The position numbers and the translations under genes are program-made. A stretch of 7,610 nt of DNA from Oscillospiraceae bacterium (GTDB lineage: Bacteria; Bacillota; Clostridia; Oscillospirales; Ruminococcaceae). Position 1 is the stretch's first letter; every line of letters begins with the position of its first letter. Positions 1-6,243 of the stretch are shown here, piece by piece. The stretch is from contig JAFPYQ010000468.1 of NCBI GenBank assembly GCA_017394475.1, positions 1 through 7,610 of the forward strand, read 5' to 3'. Under the pieces are notes generated by a model. The model was not told the DNA's origin. It was given only the letters and a program-made list of their open reading frames with translations, and did no database searches.

Positions 1-138
1 CTATGTCCCCCGCCTCTAATGGCAGTTCATGCCATTGAGTGGCATGGGTTCCATATTTCCATTCAGTAGGAGTTCAATCTCCTACTGAATGGAAATGAGC
101 CTGCGGCTCACACTTGCTTGTTAAAAGCAAGCTTTGAA
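1..138. repeat. Structured multi-hairpin repeat, copy 1 (left edge may be cut)
   Basis: This 138-bp stretch matches 7404-7521 except for one swapped internal block. It holds a series of hairpins. A perfect 18-bp stem lies at 55-72/79-96 with loop TTCAAT. TGAGCC/GGCTCA lies at 96-101/105-110, and CTTGCTT/AAGCAAG at 113-119/125-131. The head (20-45) differs from copy 2: here TGGCA and TGCCA units can form two mutually exclusive small hairpins (19-37 or 29-45). None of the hairpins is followed by a T-run, so it is not a simple terminator. The layout recalls IS200/IS605-type ends or small elements mobilised by such transposases, but no transposase gene is present and this is inference. The element begins at base 1, so its true left end may lie outside the window. 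Confidence 0.85.
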
Positions 139-274
139 ATATGCGGAATGTCTGCTTAAATATACGGGAAAAAGCGAATATGCCGAGAAACTGCTTAAAA
201 CATACTTGACAGGAACGCATCCTATAAAAAAGCACAGGTGCTTATGGACCGGATAGAACCGGATAATAAAGAGT
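139..274. other. Short intergenic stretch with a possible gene remnant
   Basis: Between the repeat and the terminator there is no credible intact gene. On the plus strand an open frame runs from 125 to a TAG at 254-256. It reads like coding sequence, with a loosely repeated unit (AECLLKYTGKSEYAEKLLK), but has no ATG start and no ribosome binding site. It enters straight from the repeat, so it could be the 3' end of a gene cut by the repeat, or chance. An 8-bp direct repeat ACCGGATA occurs at 248-255 and 258-265. Confidence 0.3.
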
Positions 275-312
275 AAAAAACAGCCCATTTGCCGGTATCG
301 GTAAATGGGCTG
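275..312 (-). terminator. Rho-independent terminator of the ddl operon
   Basis: A 14-bp stem (281-294 with 299-312, one G-T pair, loop GTAT) begins with CAGCCCATTT and closes with its complement. Read on the minus strand it is followed by TTTTTTACTCTTTATT. It lies 11 bp beyond the stop of the last minus-strand gene, so it most likely ends the five-gene operon. On the plus strand no T-run follows, so it is not bidirectional. Confidence 0.9.
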
Positions 313-323
313 TATGTATCTTA

Positions 324-1499
324 TCATCTCTTGGCGGATCTGTAATTGCAGCTATAGCACAGTACGCGGGAGCTCTTGTTGCGGTAGCCGCACTGGGGGC
401 AGTCCCAGCTGTTGGGGTCTTTTTCCGCGGCTACCAGCTCGTCTATCTCTGCATCATCCGCAAAGGCAGTCTCCCTGTCGGGTTCGTGCATGGCATCGCG
501 CAGCCAGCGCTTGATGGTGTTGCTGTCCTGTATGGCACGCCTGCCCAAAACGCTCTCTTTCAGCGTTTTCTGGAATATGAAGGGGATGCGCAGGCTTTCC
601 CTGTTCTCCGTGGAGAGCATCACATAGAGATAGAACTCCACAAGATATATATCATCGGGACGGTCAAAGTCGTGATCGTCATTTTCGTGGGATACTGTCT
701 GGTTCTTCTGGATCACTTCCACATCCGCGATGTCACGGTAGTGGCACATCTGGGGGGCAGATGTGTTGTTGGGAGTAAAGCGCACCAGCTGATGCACCGC
801 ATCTATCTCGAAAAGTCCCGTAAGGGTCTCGCAGGAACGGGTGGGCTCGAAGTAGATGAAGCGTATGAGCGGTCTGCCGCTGTTGAGGTCTGCCTTTCCG
901 CCCTCGGCAACTATGGCCTCGCTCCTTGAAATGCCGCAGCTCATACATATACTGCGTATGCCCTGATTGATGTAATTGCACTTGGGGCATATCCAGGAGG
1001 ATCTTTCGCGGCGTATGAGCTCCTGCTTTTTCTCCTCGTCCTCTGCAGCGTAGGCTGTATCGATGATGGGTTCCTTCATGGCAGCGCGCACCCAGCGCTT
1101 TATGACATAGCTGTCCTCTACTGCTCGCTTGCCCAGTACGGAATCCCTGAGTGTTTTCTGGAATATAAAAGGTATGCGGACATTCGGGCGCTCGGGGTCT
1201 GAGAGCATGATGTAAAGGTAGAATTCGGCAAAACAGGGCTTTTCCCTTTTATCCGCATCCTTGTCATGCTTTTTATCCTCCGGCGCAGCGTTTTCATCCG
1301 CAGGAGCATCTGCATCCCTTATGACAGTATCCTCTGCCATGATGTCGGAATAGTGCAGATACACGGGATCCATACCGTTAGACGGCACGAATCTGATTAT
1401 CTGATGAACAGCATCCGTTTCAAACATACCCGTGAGCGATTCATAACTCATGGTAGCCTTGAATTCGGAAAAGCTCACAAGCCGCCTTTTCTCGGTCAT
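324..1499 (-). CDS. Tandem-duplicated protein with two RanBP2-like zinc fingers
   Basis: This 391-residue protein is built from two copies of the same module. Module 1 (about residues 7-192) and module 2 (about 212-389) share LTGxFExDAVHQ, HYxDI, EFYLYxMLS, RIPFIFQKTL, SVLGxRA and IKRW in the same order. Each ends in a zinc-ribbon finger of RanBP2 spacing, W-x-C-x2-C-x3-N-x6-C-x2-C: W169, C171, C174, N178, C185, C188 and W365, C367, C370, N374, C381, C384. The part before each finger could be a PH-like fold, as the HYxDI turn recalls bacterial PH-like domains, but that is a guess. An acidic linker of variable length interrupts each module (62-87, 264-284). There is no signal peptide or membrane segment, so it is probably cytoplasmic. 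It is last in the operon: ATG 2 bp after the upstream stop, with AAAGGA overlapping that gene's end. RanBP2 fingers bind RNA or ubiquitin in eukaryotes; the function here is unknown. Confidence 0.85.
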   Translation of the reverse strand: MTEKRRLVSFSEFKATMSYESLTGMFETDAVHQIIRFVPSNGMDPVYLHYSDIMAEDTVIRDADAPADENAAPEDKKHDKDADKREKPCFAEFYLYIMLSDPERPNVRIPFIFQKTLRDSVLGKRAVEDSYVIKRWVRAAMKEPIIDTAYAAEDEEKKQELIRRERSSWICPKCNYINQGIRSICMSCGISRSEAIVAEGGKADLNSGRPLIRFIYFEPTRSCETLTGLFEIDAVHQLVRFTPNNTSAPQMCHYRDIADVEVIQKNQTVSHENDDHDFDRPDDIYLVEFYLYVMLSTENRESLRIPFIFQKTLKESVLGRRAIQDSNTIKRWLRDAMHEPDRETAFADDAEIDELVAAEKDPNSWDCPQCGYRNKSSRVLCYSCNYRSAKR

Positions 1500-1501
1500 T
1501 T

Positions 1502-2941
1502 TTATTCCTTTCTGCCAACAACGGGCTCATATTCCACTCTGAGGGTCGGGAGCTCTGTGAGGGTGTAGTAATAGTCCGTGTCCCATCCGTCCCCCTGTGC
1601 GGGATCGTTCTCGCCCGAGGCGGGAGGTGCGAATATGGCGATATCGAGCACTGTCCTGCCGTCCAGGGGCTTTTCAAAGAAAGCGCTCATCAGGTCGATG
1701 ACCTTTGCCTTGGGGGACTTGTAGAACCATTTGCCGTTTATGCGGATCATAAGGTTGCTGTCGTCCTTGAAGGTGAGCTCGCAGAATGATGGGTTCTTTT
1801 CAAAGGTGAGGGGGATGATGATGCCGTCTGCATCCTCAGCGCCGCCCCATCTCATTTTCACGGGAGCCGAAACTGCCTCACCGGTGGTTATGGGGCTCTC
1901 AAAATCGGGAGAGTGGATGATCTCCCTGTAGGTCTTCATAAGGGGCTGTTCTATGCCCACATTCTGATTGTTGGGGTCCTCGATCTCAAGACCCAGTCTG
2001 CCCCTGTCGCGGAACTGATAGAAGGTAAAGCCCGAGAACCAGTCTGCGTTCTCACTGACGAGTATGTCGCAGAATTCCTTTACCATGGCTGCCTGATCGT
2101 AGGGGTCGGTAACATCGCCGTCGGCGTTGAACTCAGCCATAGTCATGGGCTTGCCGATGCCGCCGTTGAGGAATCTGAAGCGCTCATAGCTCGCCTTTGT
2201 CTTTTCGTAGGTGTCGCGGACACTGTATCTTGCAAAGGAATTGCCGCCTTTGAGTGCCACATCATAGGGCCAGCCCCAGTGGAGAGCCATGTACTTATCC
2301 ACCGACCACACATCAGCGGCGGGGACGGTAGCCTTGAACTCATCCTCCATGACCATCCTGGTCTCGTTCAGATCCTCTATGCCGCCTATGCACATGACTG
2401 TCTTCACATTGGGGGCATACTCATGTATGATATCGGTGAAATGGACGAAGAAATCGCCTATCTCCTTGTAGGATGCGCGCTTTGTGAAGCTGAACCAGTT
2501 GCCTGTGGCCTCGTGGTTGATGCGCAGGAACATGCGGCCGAAGGGCTTCAGGTCCTTTGCGATGGCGATGAGCTGCTCATCTGTGCAGTTGGGGTCTATG
2601 GTGAGGGTGAGGTTCACATCCTGCCCGTGACGGCGGATATCCCTCATCTGTGCGAATACATCGGCATTTTTGTCCCCGCCGATGCCGCCGCCGTAGGTGA
2701 AATAGTCATCATAGGGATAGTCCCACTGGAAGCTCACATCTGCATCCTTCATGACCTCGGATATGCGCCCCGGCCATTCCTTGTCGAAGGGGTAGTAGCA
2801 GTACATAAGGCTTATGGCTCTGTGTGGCCTGCCCAGCTTGTGGAGGATATAGTCCTGATCCACATATTCTCCTCTTTCCGAGCCGTCGCCCAGATCAACT
2901 GCGAATCTTGCCTTTCCAAGATGTGCCTTTTTATACTCCAC
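1502..2941 (-). CDS. Cytoplasmic GH26-like (clan GH-A) glycoside hydrolase
   Basis: This 479-residue protein has the hallmarks of a clan GH-A TIM-barrel hydrolase most like family GH26 (beta-mannanases and relatives). FLRINHEATGNWFSF (138-152) matches the R-x2-HE-x2-G-x-W segment with acid/base Glu144. KPMTMAEFNADG (264-275) supplies the likely nucleophile Glu270 at the end of a strand. The spacing of about 126 residues between the two Glu fits. WDYPYDDY (73-80), YMALHWGWPYD (217-227) and FYQFRDRGR (307-315) probably line the cleft. Residues from about 355 on look like a separate C-terminal beta-rich domain. No signal peptide is present, unusual for a polysaccharide hydrolase, so it would act on imported oligosaccharides or an internal glycan. 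The start is GTG at 2941, decided by AAAGGAGGG 8 nt upstream; it overlaps the preceding gene by 11 bp. The substrate is not predictable from sequence alone. Confidence 0.85.
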   Translation of the reverse strand: MEYKKAHLGKARFAVDLGDGSERGEYVDQDYILHKLGRPHRAISLMYCYYPFDKEWPGRISEVMKDADVSFQWDYPYDDYFTYGGGIGGDKNADVFAQMRDIRRHGQDVNLTLTIDPNCTDEQLIAIAKDLKPFGRMFLRINHEATGNWFSFTKRASYKEIGDFFVHFTDIIHEYAPNVKTVMCIGGIEDLNETRMVMEDEFKATVPAADVWSVDKYMALHWGWPYDVALKGGNSFARYSVRDTYEKTKASYERFRFLNGGIGKPMTMAEFNADGDVTDPYDQAAMVKEFCDILVSENADWFSGFTFYQFRDRGRLGLEIEDPNNQNVGIEQPLMKTYREIIHSPDFESPITTGEAVSAPVKMRWGGAEDADGIIIPLTFEKNPSFCELTFKDDSNLMIRINGKWFYKSPKAKVIDLMSAFFEKPLDGRTVLDIAIFAPPASGENDPAQGDGWDTDYYYTLTELPTLRVEYEPVVGRKE

Positions 2942-3407
2942 TATCAGTTCCCTCCTTTGCGGGTGCTATCGCGTTCTTGGCGCGGGAAACGGCATCTACA
3001 TTTGCCGCAAGGATCTTCTCTGTTCTTGTGAGCATATCAACTACATAATTCTCGGCTGCAGCCTTTACAGCCTTTGAATTTTCATTAGCCTTCTTCTCTA
3101 TCTCGGCTGCCCTGTTCTGGGCTGCCTTTGTTATCATGCTGGTCTCTGTGAGCTCTCTTGCCCTTGATTCAGCACGGGTGATGACCTCTTCCGCATTTTT
3201 CTTCGCATCGTCGATTATAGCCTTGCGCTCGTTTACTATCTTCTTTGCCTGCTTTATCTCATCGGGCAGGTTCATCCTGATATTGTCGATGCAGTCAAGG
3301 ATGAAATCGTGATCGAGAGCCTTGTACTGTGTGAGGGGGATGCTCTTTGCTTTCAGGATGGAATCGGTCATCTGATCGAGTATTACTTCAATTAGTTCTT
3401 CAGCCAT
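2931..3407 (-). CDS. Coiled-coil protein, F/V-type ATPase stalk-like
   Basis: This 158-residue protein is rich in Lys, Glu and Ala and predicted to be almost wholly helical. Residues about 45-130 (IKQAKKIVNERKAIIDDAKK onward, then AEEVITRAESRARELTE) have the character of a long coiled coil, as in F-type ATPase subunit b, V-type subunit E/G/H and DivIVA-like proteins. Automated pipelines often name such clostridial proteins 'ATPase' or 'V-ATPase subunit', but no other ATPase gene is nearby and no nucleotide-binding motif is present. The N-terminal 40 residues (LIEVILDQMTD, FILDCIDNIRMNLPDE) form a short leading domain typical of this conserved Firmicutes family. No membrane segment is seen. 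It is third in the operon: ATG at 3407 with GAGG upstream, 40 bp after the phosphoesterase gene, its end overlapping the hydrolase start. A scaffold or cell-envelope role is possible but not shown. Confidence 0.8.
   Translation of the reverse strand: MAEELIEVILDQMTDSILKAKSIPLTQYKALDHDFILDCIDNIRMNLPDEIKQAKKIVNERKAIIDDAKKNAEEVITRAESRARELTETSMITKAAQNRAAEIEKKANENSKAVKAAAENYVVDMLTRTEKILAANVDAVSRAKNAIAPAKEGTDSGV
2950..2958 (-). promoter_or_regulatory. Strong ribosome binding site fixing a GTG start
   Basis: AAAGGAGGG on the minus strand lies 8 nt before the GTG at 2941-2939, inside the last codons of the upstream coiled-coil gene. No ATG in the same frame is as well placed, so the hydrolase starts at GTG. 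The 11-bp overlap of the two genes suggests translational coupling. Confidence 0.85.
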
Positions 3408-3447
3408 AGTGAACTTCCTCTTTTAAATAGAATTTGTTGATATGCCT

Positions 3448-3993
3448 TCAGTTGAGCGGCAGGACTTTCAGATCATTGCCGCTGATATTCTTGATTATGA
3501 ATGCCCCCATATCATATATGGCATAAGTGGGGGGATTGCCGCCCTTGGGCAGTGAAACGGAACCGGTATTCACATAGAATATGCCGTTTCTCTTTTCCGC
3601 TTCGTACAGGTGGGTGTGGCCGCTCACCACCACATCCCCTTTCTTTACATTGGGGATATTATCCATATCGAACAGATGGCCGTGGGTACACATGACCATT
3701 CTCCAGTCGAGCCACAGTGCCATGTAGTCCGCCATGCAGGGGAATTCAAGCACCATCTGATCCACCTCTGCCTCACAGTTGCCCCTGACGCAGAGCAGCT
3801 CGCTCTTGTAGAGATTGAGCAGGCGGAGCACTTCCTTGGGAGCATACCTTTCGGGAAGGTCGTTCCTGGGGCCGTGATAGAGAAGGTCGCCGAGAAGGAT
3901 GAGCTTATCTGCCTTTTCCTTTTCAAACTGGCGGAACATAGCCTCACAGCCTGCGGCGCTGCCGTGTATATCCGATGCAAACATCAGTATCAT
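3448..3993 (-). CDS. yfcE: YfcE/MJ0936-type metallophosphoesterase
   Basis: This 181-residue protein is a full-length calcineurin-like phosphodiesterase of the YfcE/MJ0936 type. All metal-binding motifs are present in order: D8-I-H10, G35-D36, G71-N72-C73-E74, H104-G-H106 and G125-H126-T127-H128. GSVSLPKGGNPPTYAIYD follows, the usual end of this family. Members bind two divalent metals and hydrolyse phosphodiesters in vitro; the physiological substrate is generally unknown. No signal peptide is seen, so it is cytoplasmic. It starts 11 bp after the ddl stop, with AGAGG overlapping the end of ddl, which implies co-translation with the ligase. Given only family-level evidence, the symbol denotes the family rather than a proven orthologue. 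Confidence 0.92.
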   Translation of the reverse strand: MILMFASDIHGSAAGCEAMFRQFEKEKADKLILLGDLLYHGPRNDLPERYAPKEVLRLLNLYKSELLCVRGNCEAEVDQMVLEFPCMADYMALWLDWRMVMCTHGHLFDMDNIPNVKKGDVVVSGHTHLYEAEKRNGIFYVNTGSVSLPKGGNPPTYAIYDMGAFIIKNISGNDLKVLPLN

Positions 3994-4004
3994 ACTGTTA
4001 CCTC

Positions 4005-5069
4005 TTACTGCTGAGCACGCTCATAGGCAAGGGCGATGAGTTTGTCGAGCAGCTCGGGATAGGAGATCCCGAAGTGATCCATGAGTTTCGGATACATGCT
4101 GATGGAGGTAAAGCCCGGCATGGTGTTTATCTCGTTGAGATAAACCGTGTCGCCCTTAAGGAAGAAGTCACAGCGGGCAAGGCCGAAGCAGCCGATGGCC
4201 TTGAATGCCTTTATGGCAGTCTGCTGTATCTCCCGGGCTTTTTCCTCGGGGATATCCGCAGGGATATTGAGCCCCGATGTGCCTAAGATATATTTAGCCT
4301 GATAATCGTAGAACTCATTGCAGGAGACGATCTCCCCCACGCTGGCAGCAAAGGGATTATCCGAGCCCAGGACTGCGGTCTCCAGCTCGCGCCCCTTGAT
4401 GTATTCCTCCACGATGACCTTCTTGTCATGGGTGAAGGCCAGTTTTATTGCGTTTTTCAGCTCCTCGAAGGAGTTTGCCTTGTTGACACCCACCGAGGAA
4501 CCGCTGGATGCGGGCTTTACAAATACGGGGAAGTCCAGGTCATCGACTATATTGTCTATCACCTCATCGAGCCTTGAAAGGTCATGCTGCCTTACTGTGC
4601 GGTAGCGTGCCATTTTTATGCCGTTGTATTCGAGAACAGAGTGTGTGTATTCCTTGTCCATGCAGGCAGCCGAGGCAAAGGTGCCGCAGCCCACATAGGG
4701 AAGTCCCGACATATCAAGGAGCCCCTGCAGTGTGCCGTCCTCGCCGTATTTACCGTGGAGAACGGGGAAGACCACATCCACCTTGACTATGTTTATCTCG
4801 CCGTCGAGAATGGTGGCGATGCCCCTGTACAGCGGGTCGGGAAGGATAGCGGCGGGAACGCTGTCCGGGAAGGTCTCCCATTTGTTTTCCTTTATCGCAT
4901 CCACGTCCCCGGGATAGAAGAACCAGCGGCCTGTTTTTGTGATGCCGATGGGTATTATGTCGTATTTGCTCTTATCGAGATTTGCGATGACATTTGATGC
5001 GGAAATGAGTGAGATATCGTGTTCGTTTGATTTGCCGCCAAATATGACAGCGACTCTTGTTTTAGCCAT
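4005..5069 (-). CDS. ddl: D-alanine--D-alanine ligase
   Basis: This 354-residue ATP-grasp enzyme joins two D-alanines for the peptidoglycan pentapeptide, in the cytoplasm. Visible motifs: FGGKSNEHDIS (10-20, Glu16 at the first D-Ala site), HGKYGEDG (105-112), ACMDKEYT (135-142), FPVFVKPASSGSSVGV (180-195, ATP-binding lid), EEYIKGREL (221-229), GLARCDFFL (296-304, Arg299 and Asp301) and NEINTMPGFT (312-321, Mg-binding Glu313 and Asn315). The omega-loop has YDYQAKY (254-260), the form of true D-Ala-D-Ala ligases rather than VanA-type D-Ala-D-lactate enzymes. The frame stays open upstream to 5408, but ATG 5069 is chosen because the conserved N-terminus begins there and a promoter sits at 5193-5221. 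The ribosome binding site is poor (AGAAAG about 14 nt away). It is first in a five-gene operon, 11 bp before the phosphoesterase. Confidence 0.97.
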   Translation of the reverse strand: MAKTRVAVIFGGKSNEHDISLISASNVIANLDKSKYDIIPIGITKTGRWFFYPGDVDAIKENKWETFPDSVPAAILPDPLYRGIATILDGEINIVKVDVVFPVLHGKYGEDGTLQGLLDMSGLPYVGCGTFASAACMDKEYTHSVLEYNGIKMARYRTVRQHDLSRLDEVIDNIVDDLDFPVFVKPASSGSSVGVNKANSFEELKNAIKLAFTHDKKVIVEEYIKGRELETAVLGSDNPFAASVGEIVSCNEFYDYQAKYILGTSGLNIPADIPEEKAREIQQTAIKAFKAIGCFGLARCDFFLKGDTVYLNEINTMPGFTSISMYPKLMDHFGISYPELLDKLIALAYERAQQ

Positions 5070-5192
5070 TGTGATAGTACATTCTTTCTTTATTGATCGG
5101 GTGGGACACGCATTTGCCCTCATTCCCGTCCGGACACACTTAATACACCGATCTTTATCATCGGTGCCTGTGAGTTGAATACAGATATAAAT
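5070..5192 (-). promoter_or_regulatory. ddl 5' leader with hairpin
   Basis: If transcription starts about 7 nt after the -10 box, ddl has a leader of roughly 115 nt. It contains a 7-bp perfect hairpin CACCGAT/ATCGGTG (5146-5152 and 5160-5166) with a 7-nt loop, and a weak Shine-Dalgarno. No known riboswitch is recognised and no T-run follows the hairpin, so a regulatory role is only possible. Confidence 0.4.
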
Positions 5193-5221
5193 ATAATACC
5201 ATATTTTAACAAAGTTTTCAA
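5193..5221 (-). promoter_or_regulatory. Sigma-A-type promoter of the ddl operon
   Basis: On the minus strand TTGAAA (5221-5216), a 17-nt spacer and TATTAT (5198-5193) match the vegetative consensus at 5/6 and 5/6. The spacer ends in ATATGG, giving the extended -10 form TGGTATTAT. It lies just upstream of ddl in an AT-rich intergenic region. Confidence 0.8.
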
Positions 5222-5297
5222 GGTTTTTGAAAATAATTTTTGAGGGAAGATGTATAGAGAAAAGTGTGAATTTATTGTGAAATATCAATAAAATCGC

Positions 5298-5326
5298 TTG
5301 AAGTATCTGCCGCGTTGTAGTAAACT
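5298..5326 (+). promoter_or_regulatory. Possible promoter for the small membrane protein gene
   Basis: TTGAAG (5298-5303), a 17-nt spacer and TAAACT (5321-5326, 4/6 match) would start transcription near 5333, 33 nt before the preferred ATG. It is divergent from the ddl promoter. The -10 is imperfect, so this is a moderate call. Confidence 0.4.
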
Positions 5327-5365
5327 TTTGTGTGGATGAGACCTGAAAACGGAAGGATGATAAGG

Positions 5366-5572
5366 ATGATAGGATTTCTCGGACTGGCAGGCGTGGTTTT
5401 GATAGCACTGAAACTCCTGGGGATAATAGACTGGAGCTGGGTGTGGGTCACCTGTCCCCTGTGGGCAGGCGTGATACTTATGATACTGGCCGGCATATTC
5501 AATTCCCTGCTGGTGGAGATAGCAAAATACGCCGACAAAAAAGAAAAAGAGAATGAAAAAAAGGGGCTGTAA
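5366..5572 (+). CDS. Small two-helix membrane protein (WSWVWVTCPLW motif)
   Basis: This 68-residue protein starts at ATG 5366, chosen because GGAAGG sits 9 nt upstream; a GTG at 5330 and ATGs at 5336 and 5357 are in frame but worse placed. Two hydrophobic segments are seen: IGFLGLAGVVLIALKLLGII at the N-terminus and LWAGVILMILAGIFNSLLV after the motif. Between them lies WSWVWVTCPLW, a short aromatic loop. The tail is strongly charged (KYADKKEKENEKKGL), suggesting both ends are cytoplasmic. The pattern KLLGxIxWSWxWVxxPLW occurs in small membrane proteins of phages and Firmicutes, sometimes labelled 'transmembrane Fragile-X-F protein'; that label carries no function. It is transcribed away from the ddl operon with no clear terminator after it. 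Function unknown. Confidence 0.75.
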   Translation: MIGFLGLAGVVLIALKLLGIIDWSWVWVTCPLWAGVILMILAGIFNSLLVEIAKYADKKEKENEKKGL

Positions 5573-5808
5573 AAAAACACCGAAACAATAGCACTCACTT
5601 TGTTGATTTTTCTGCAATACGATCTTTCTGACACTTGGCAGGTTTATTTGCTTACGAAAAACTATACAAACTGACATCTTCGGCAAAAGCGTTTTTTCGC
5701 TGCCGGGTCGGAAATTTTCCGACAAAGCATCTATGATGCTTAAAGAAACATTATGTATTTGTATTATTATTAGTTTTAGTTTTAGTTTAAGTTTTAGTAT
5801 ATGTATAG

Positions 5809-5841
5809 TTATAACTCACTTATAACTCACTTATAACTGTG
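5809..5841. repeat. Tandem 11-bp repeat, three units
   Basis: TTATAACTCAC occurs at 5809-5819 and 5820-5830, followed by a degenerate third unit TTATAACTGTG at 5831-5841. The run follows an AGTTTT-rich tract (about 5770-5800). No function can be assigned. Confidence 0.85.
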
Positions 5842-5953
5842 ATACGGCACTCTCACCAAAAAAGCGCTCGTTCTCATGCGCATCGTCGCCGTTTGCGGCG
5901 ACAGGGGCTCCGCCCGACATAATATTGTTCCGTCTTGGTGTCTGTATCTGTTT

Positions 5954-5995
5954 TTTGTATTTGCTATTGTATTTGTATTTGTTATTGTATTTGTA
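5954..5995. repeat. Tandem 18-bp repeat, 2.3 units
   Basis: TTTGTATTTGCTATTGTA (5954-5971) is repeated with one mismatch at 5972-5989 and a third unit begins with TTTGTA (5990-5995). It is low-complexity DNA between GC-rich hairpins. Confidence 0.85.
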
Positions 5996-6154
5996 GCGTC
6001 CGTACTCTGTACGCTCACCGTTCGCCCAGCGCCCGCTGCCTGCGTGTACTGGGCGGGTCATCAAACCTGTTTGTTTGTGCAGCGGCGGAGCTTTGCTCCG
6101 CGATACCGGATGCTTGAAAAGCATCCCCCTTGACCCCATACTATTTTTTTACAG

Positions 6155-6202
6155 CTCCTTAAAAAAGCAAAAGACCCACAGGATCTGTATCCGTGGGTCT
6201 TT
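6155..6202 (-). terminator. Terminator of the three-peptide operon
   Basis: A 10-bp stem AAAGACCCAC/GTGGGTCTTT (6170-6179/6193-6202) continues, after one bulged A, as GGAT/ATCC with loop CTGT. On the minus strand it is followed by TGCTTTTTT, so it ends transcription coming from the small peptide genes. The plus side has no T-run. Confidence 0.85.
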
Positions 6203-6208
6203 GATGCT

Positions 6209-6229
6209 ATGGTGCCACATCGGCACCAT
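6209..6229. promoter_or_regulatory. Perfect 8-bp hairpin after the last peptide gene
   Basis: ATGGTGCC/GGCACCAT (6209-6216 and 6222-6229) with a 5-nt loop lies between the third peptide gene and the terminator. On the minus strand it directly follows an AAAGGAG sequence and holds an ATG in its loop. It may be a second 3'-end structure or a translational block; neither is proven. Confidence 0.5.
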
Positions 6230-6243
6230 CTCCTTTCGTGGTT

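Larger units (their letters stand above)
5573..6154. other. Gene-free palindrome and simple-repeat mosaic
   Basis: No credible gene is seen in about 580 bp. Perfect short hairpins occur at 5688-5701, 5707-5723, 5725-5741, 5885-5902 (GTCGCCG/CGGCGAC), 5905-5915, 6001-6013, 6085-6101 (GCGGAGC/GCTCCGC) and 6108-6126 (GGATGCTT/AAGCATCC), plus a longer-range pair CGCCCAG/CTGGGCG at 6023-6029/6049-6055. AT-rich simple repeats lie between them. Open frames here are low-complexity products of the repeats with no ribosome binding sites. It sits between the 3' ends of a plus-strand gene and the minus-strand peptide operon. Confidence 0.75.

Noticed and set aside
1913..3031. A 372-codon open frame on the plus strand opposite the hydrolase and coiled-coil genes
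   Set aside because: It is a shadow of well-supported minus-strand genes; its product has no recognisable domain and no good ribosome binding site.
5070..5408. N-terminal extension of ddl in the same frame
   Set aside because: It contains the promoter and leader and has no conserved Ddl sequence; the family N-terminus begins at 5069.
5285..5725. Minus-strand frames of 120-146 codons opposite the small membrane protein gene
   Set aside because: They are antisense to a gene with a better start and membrane-protein logic, and look low-complexity.
5876..6133. Hydrophobic 85-codon plus-strand frame
   Set aside because: Its Phe/Val-rich stretch is the translation of the simple tandem repeats, the rest is hairpins, and no ribosome binding site is present.
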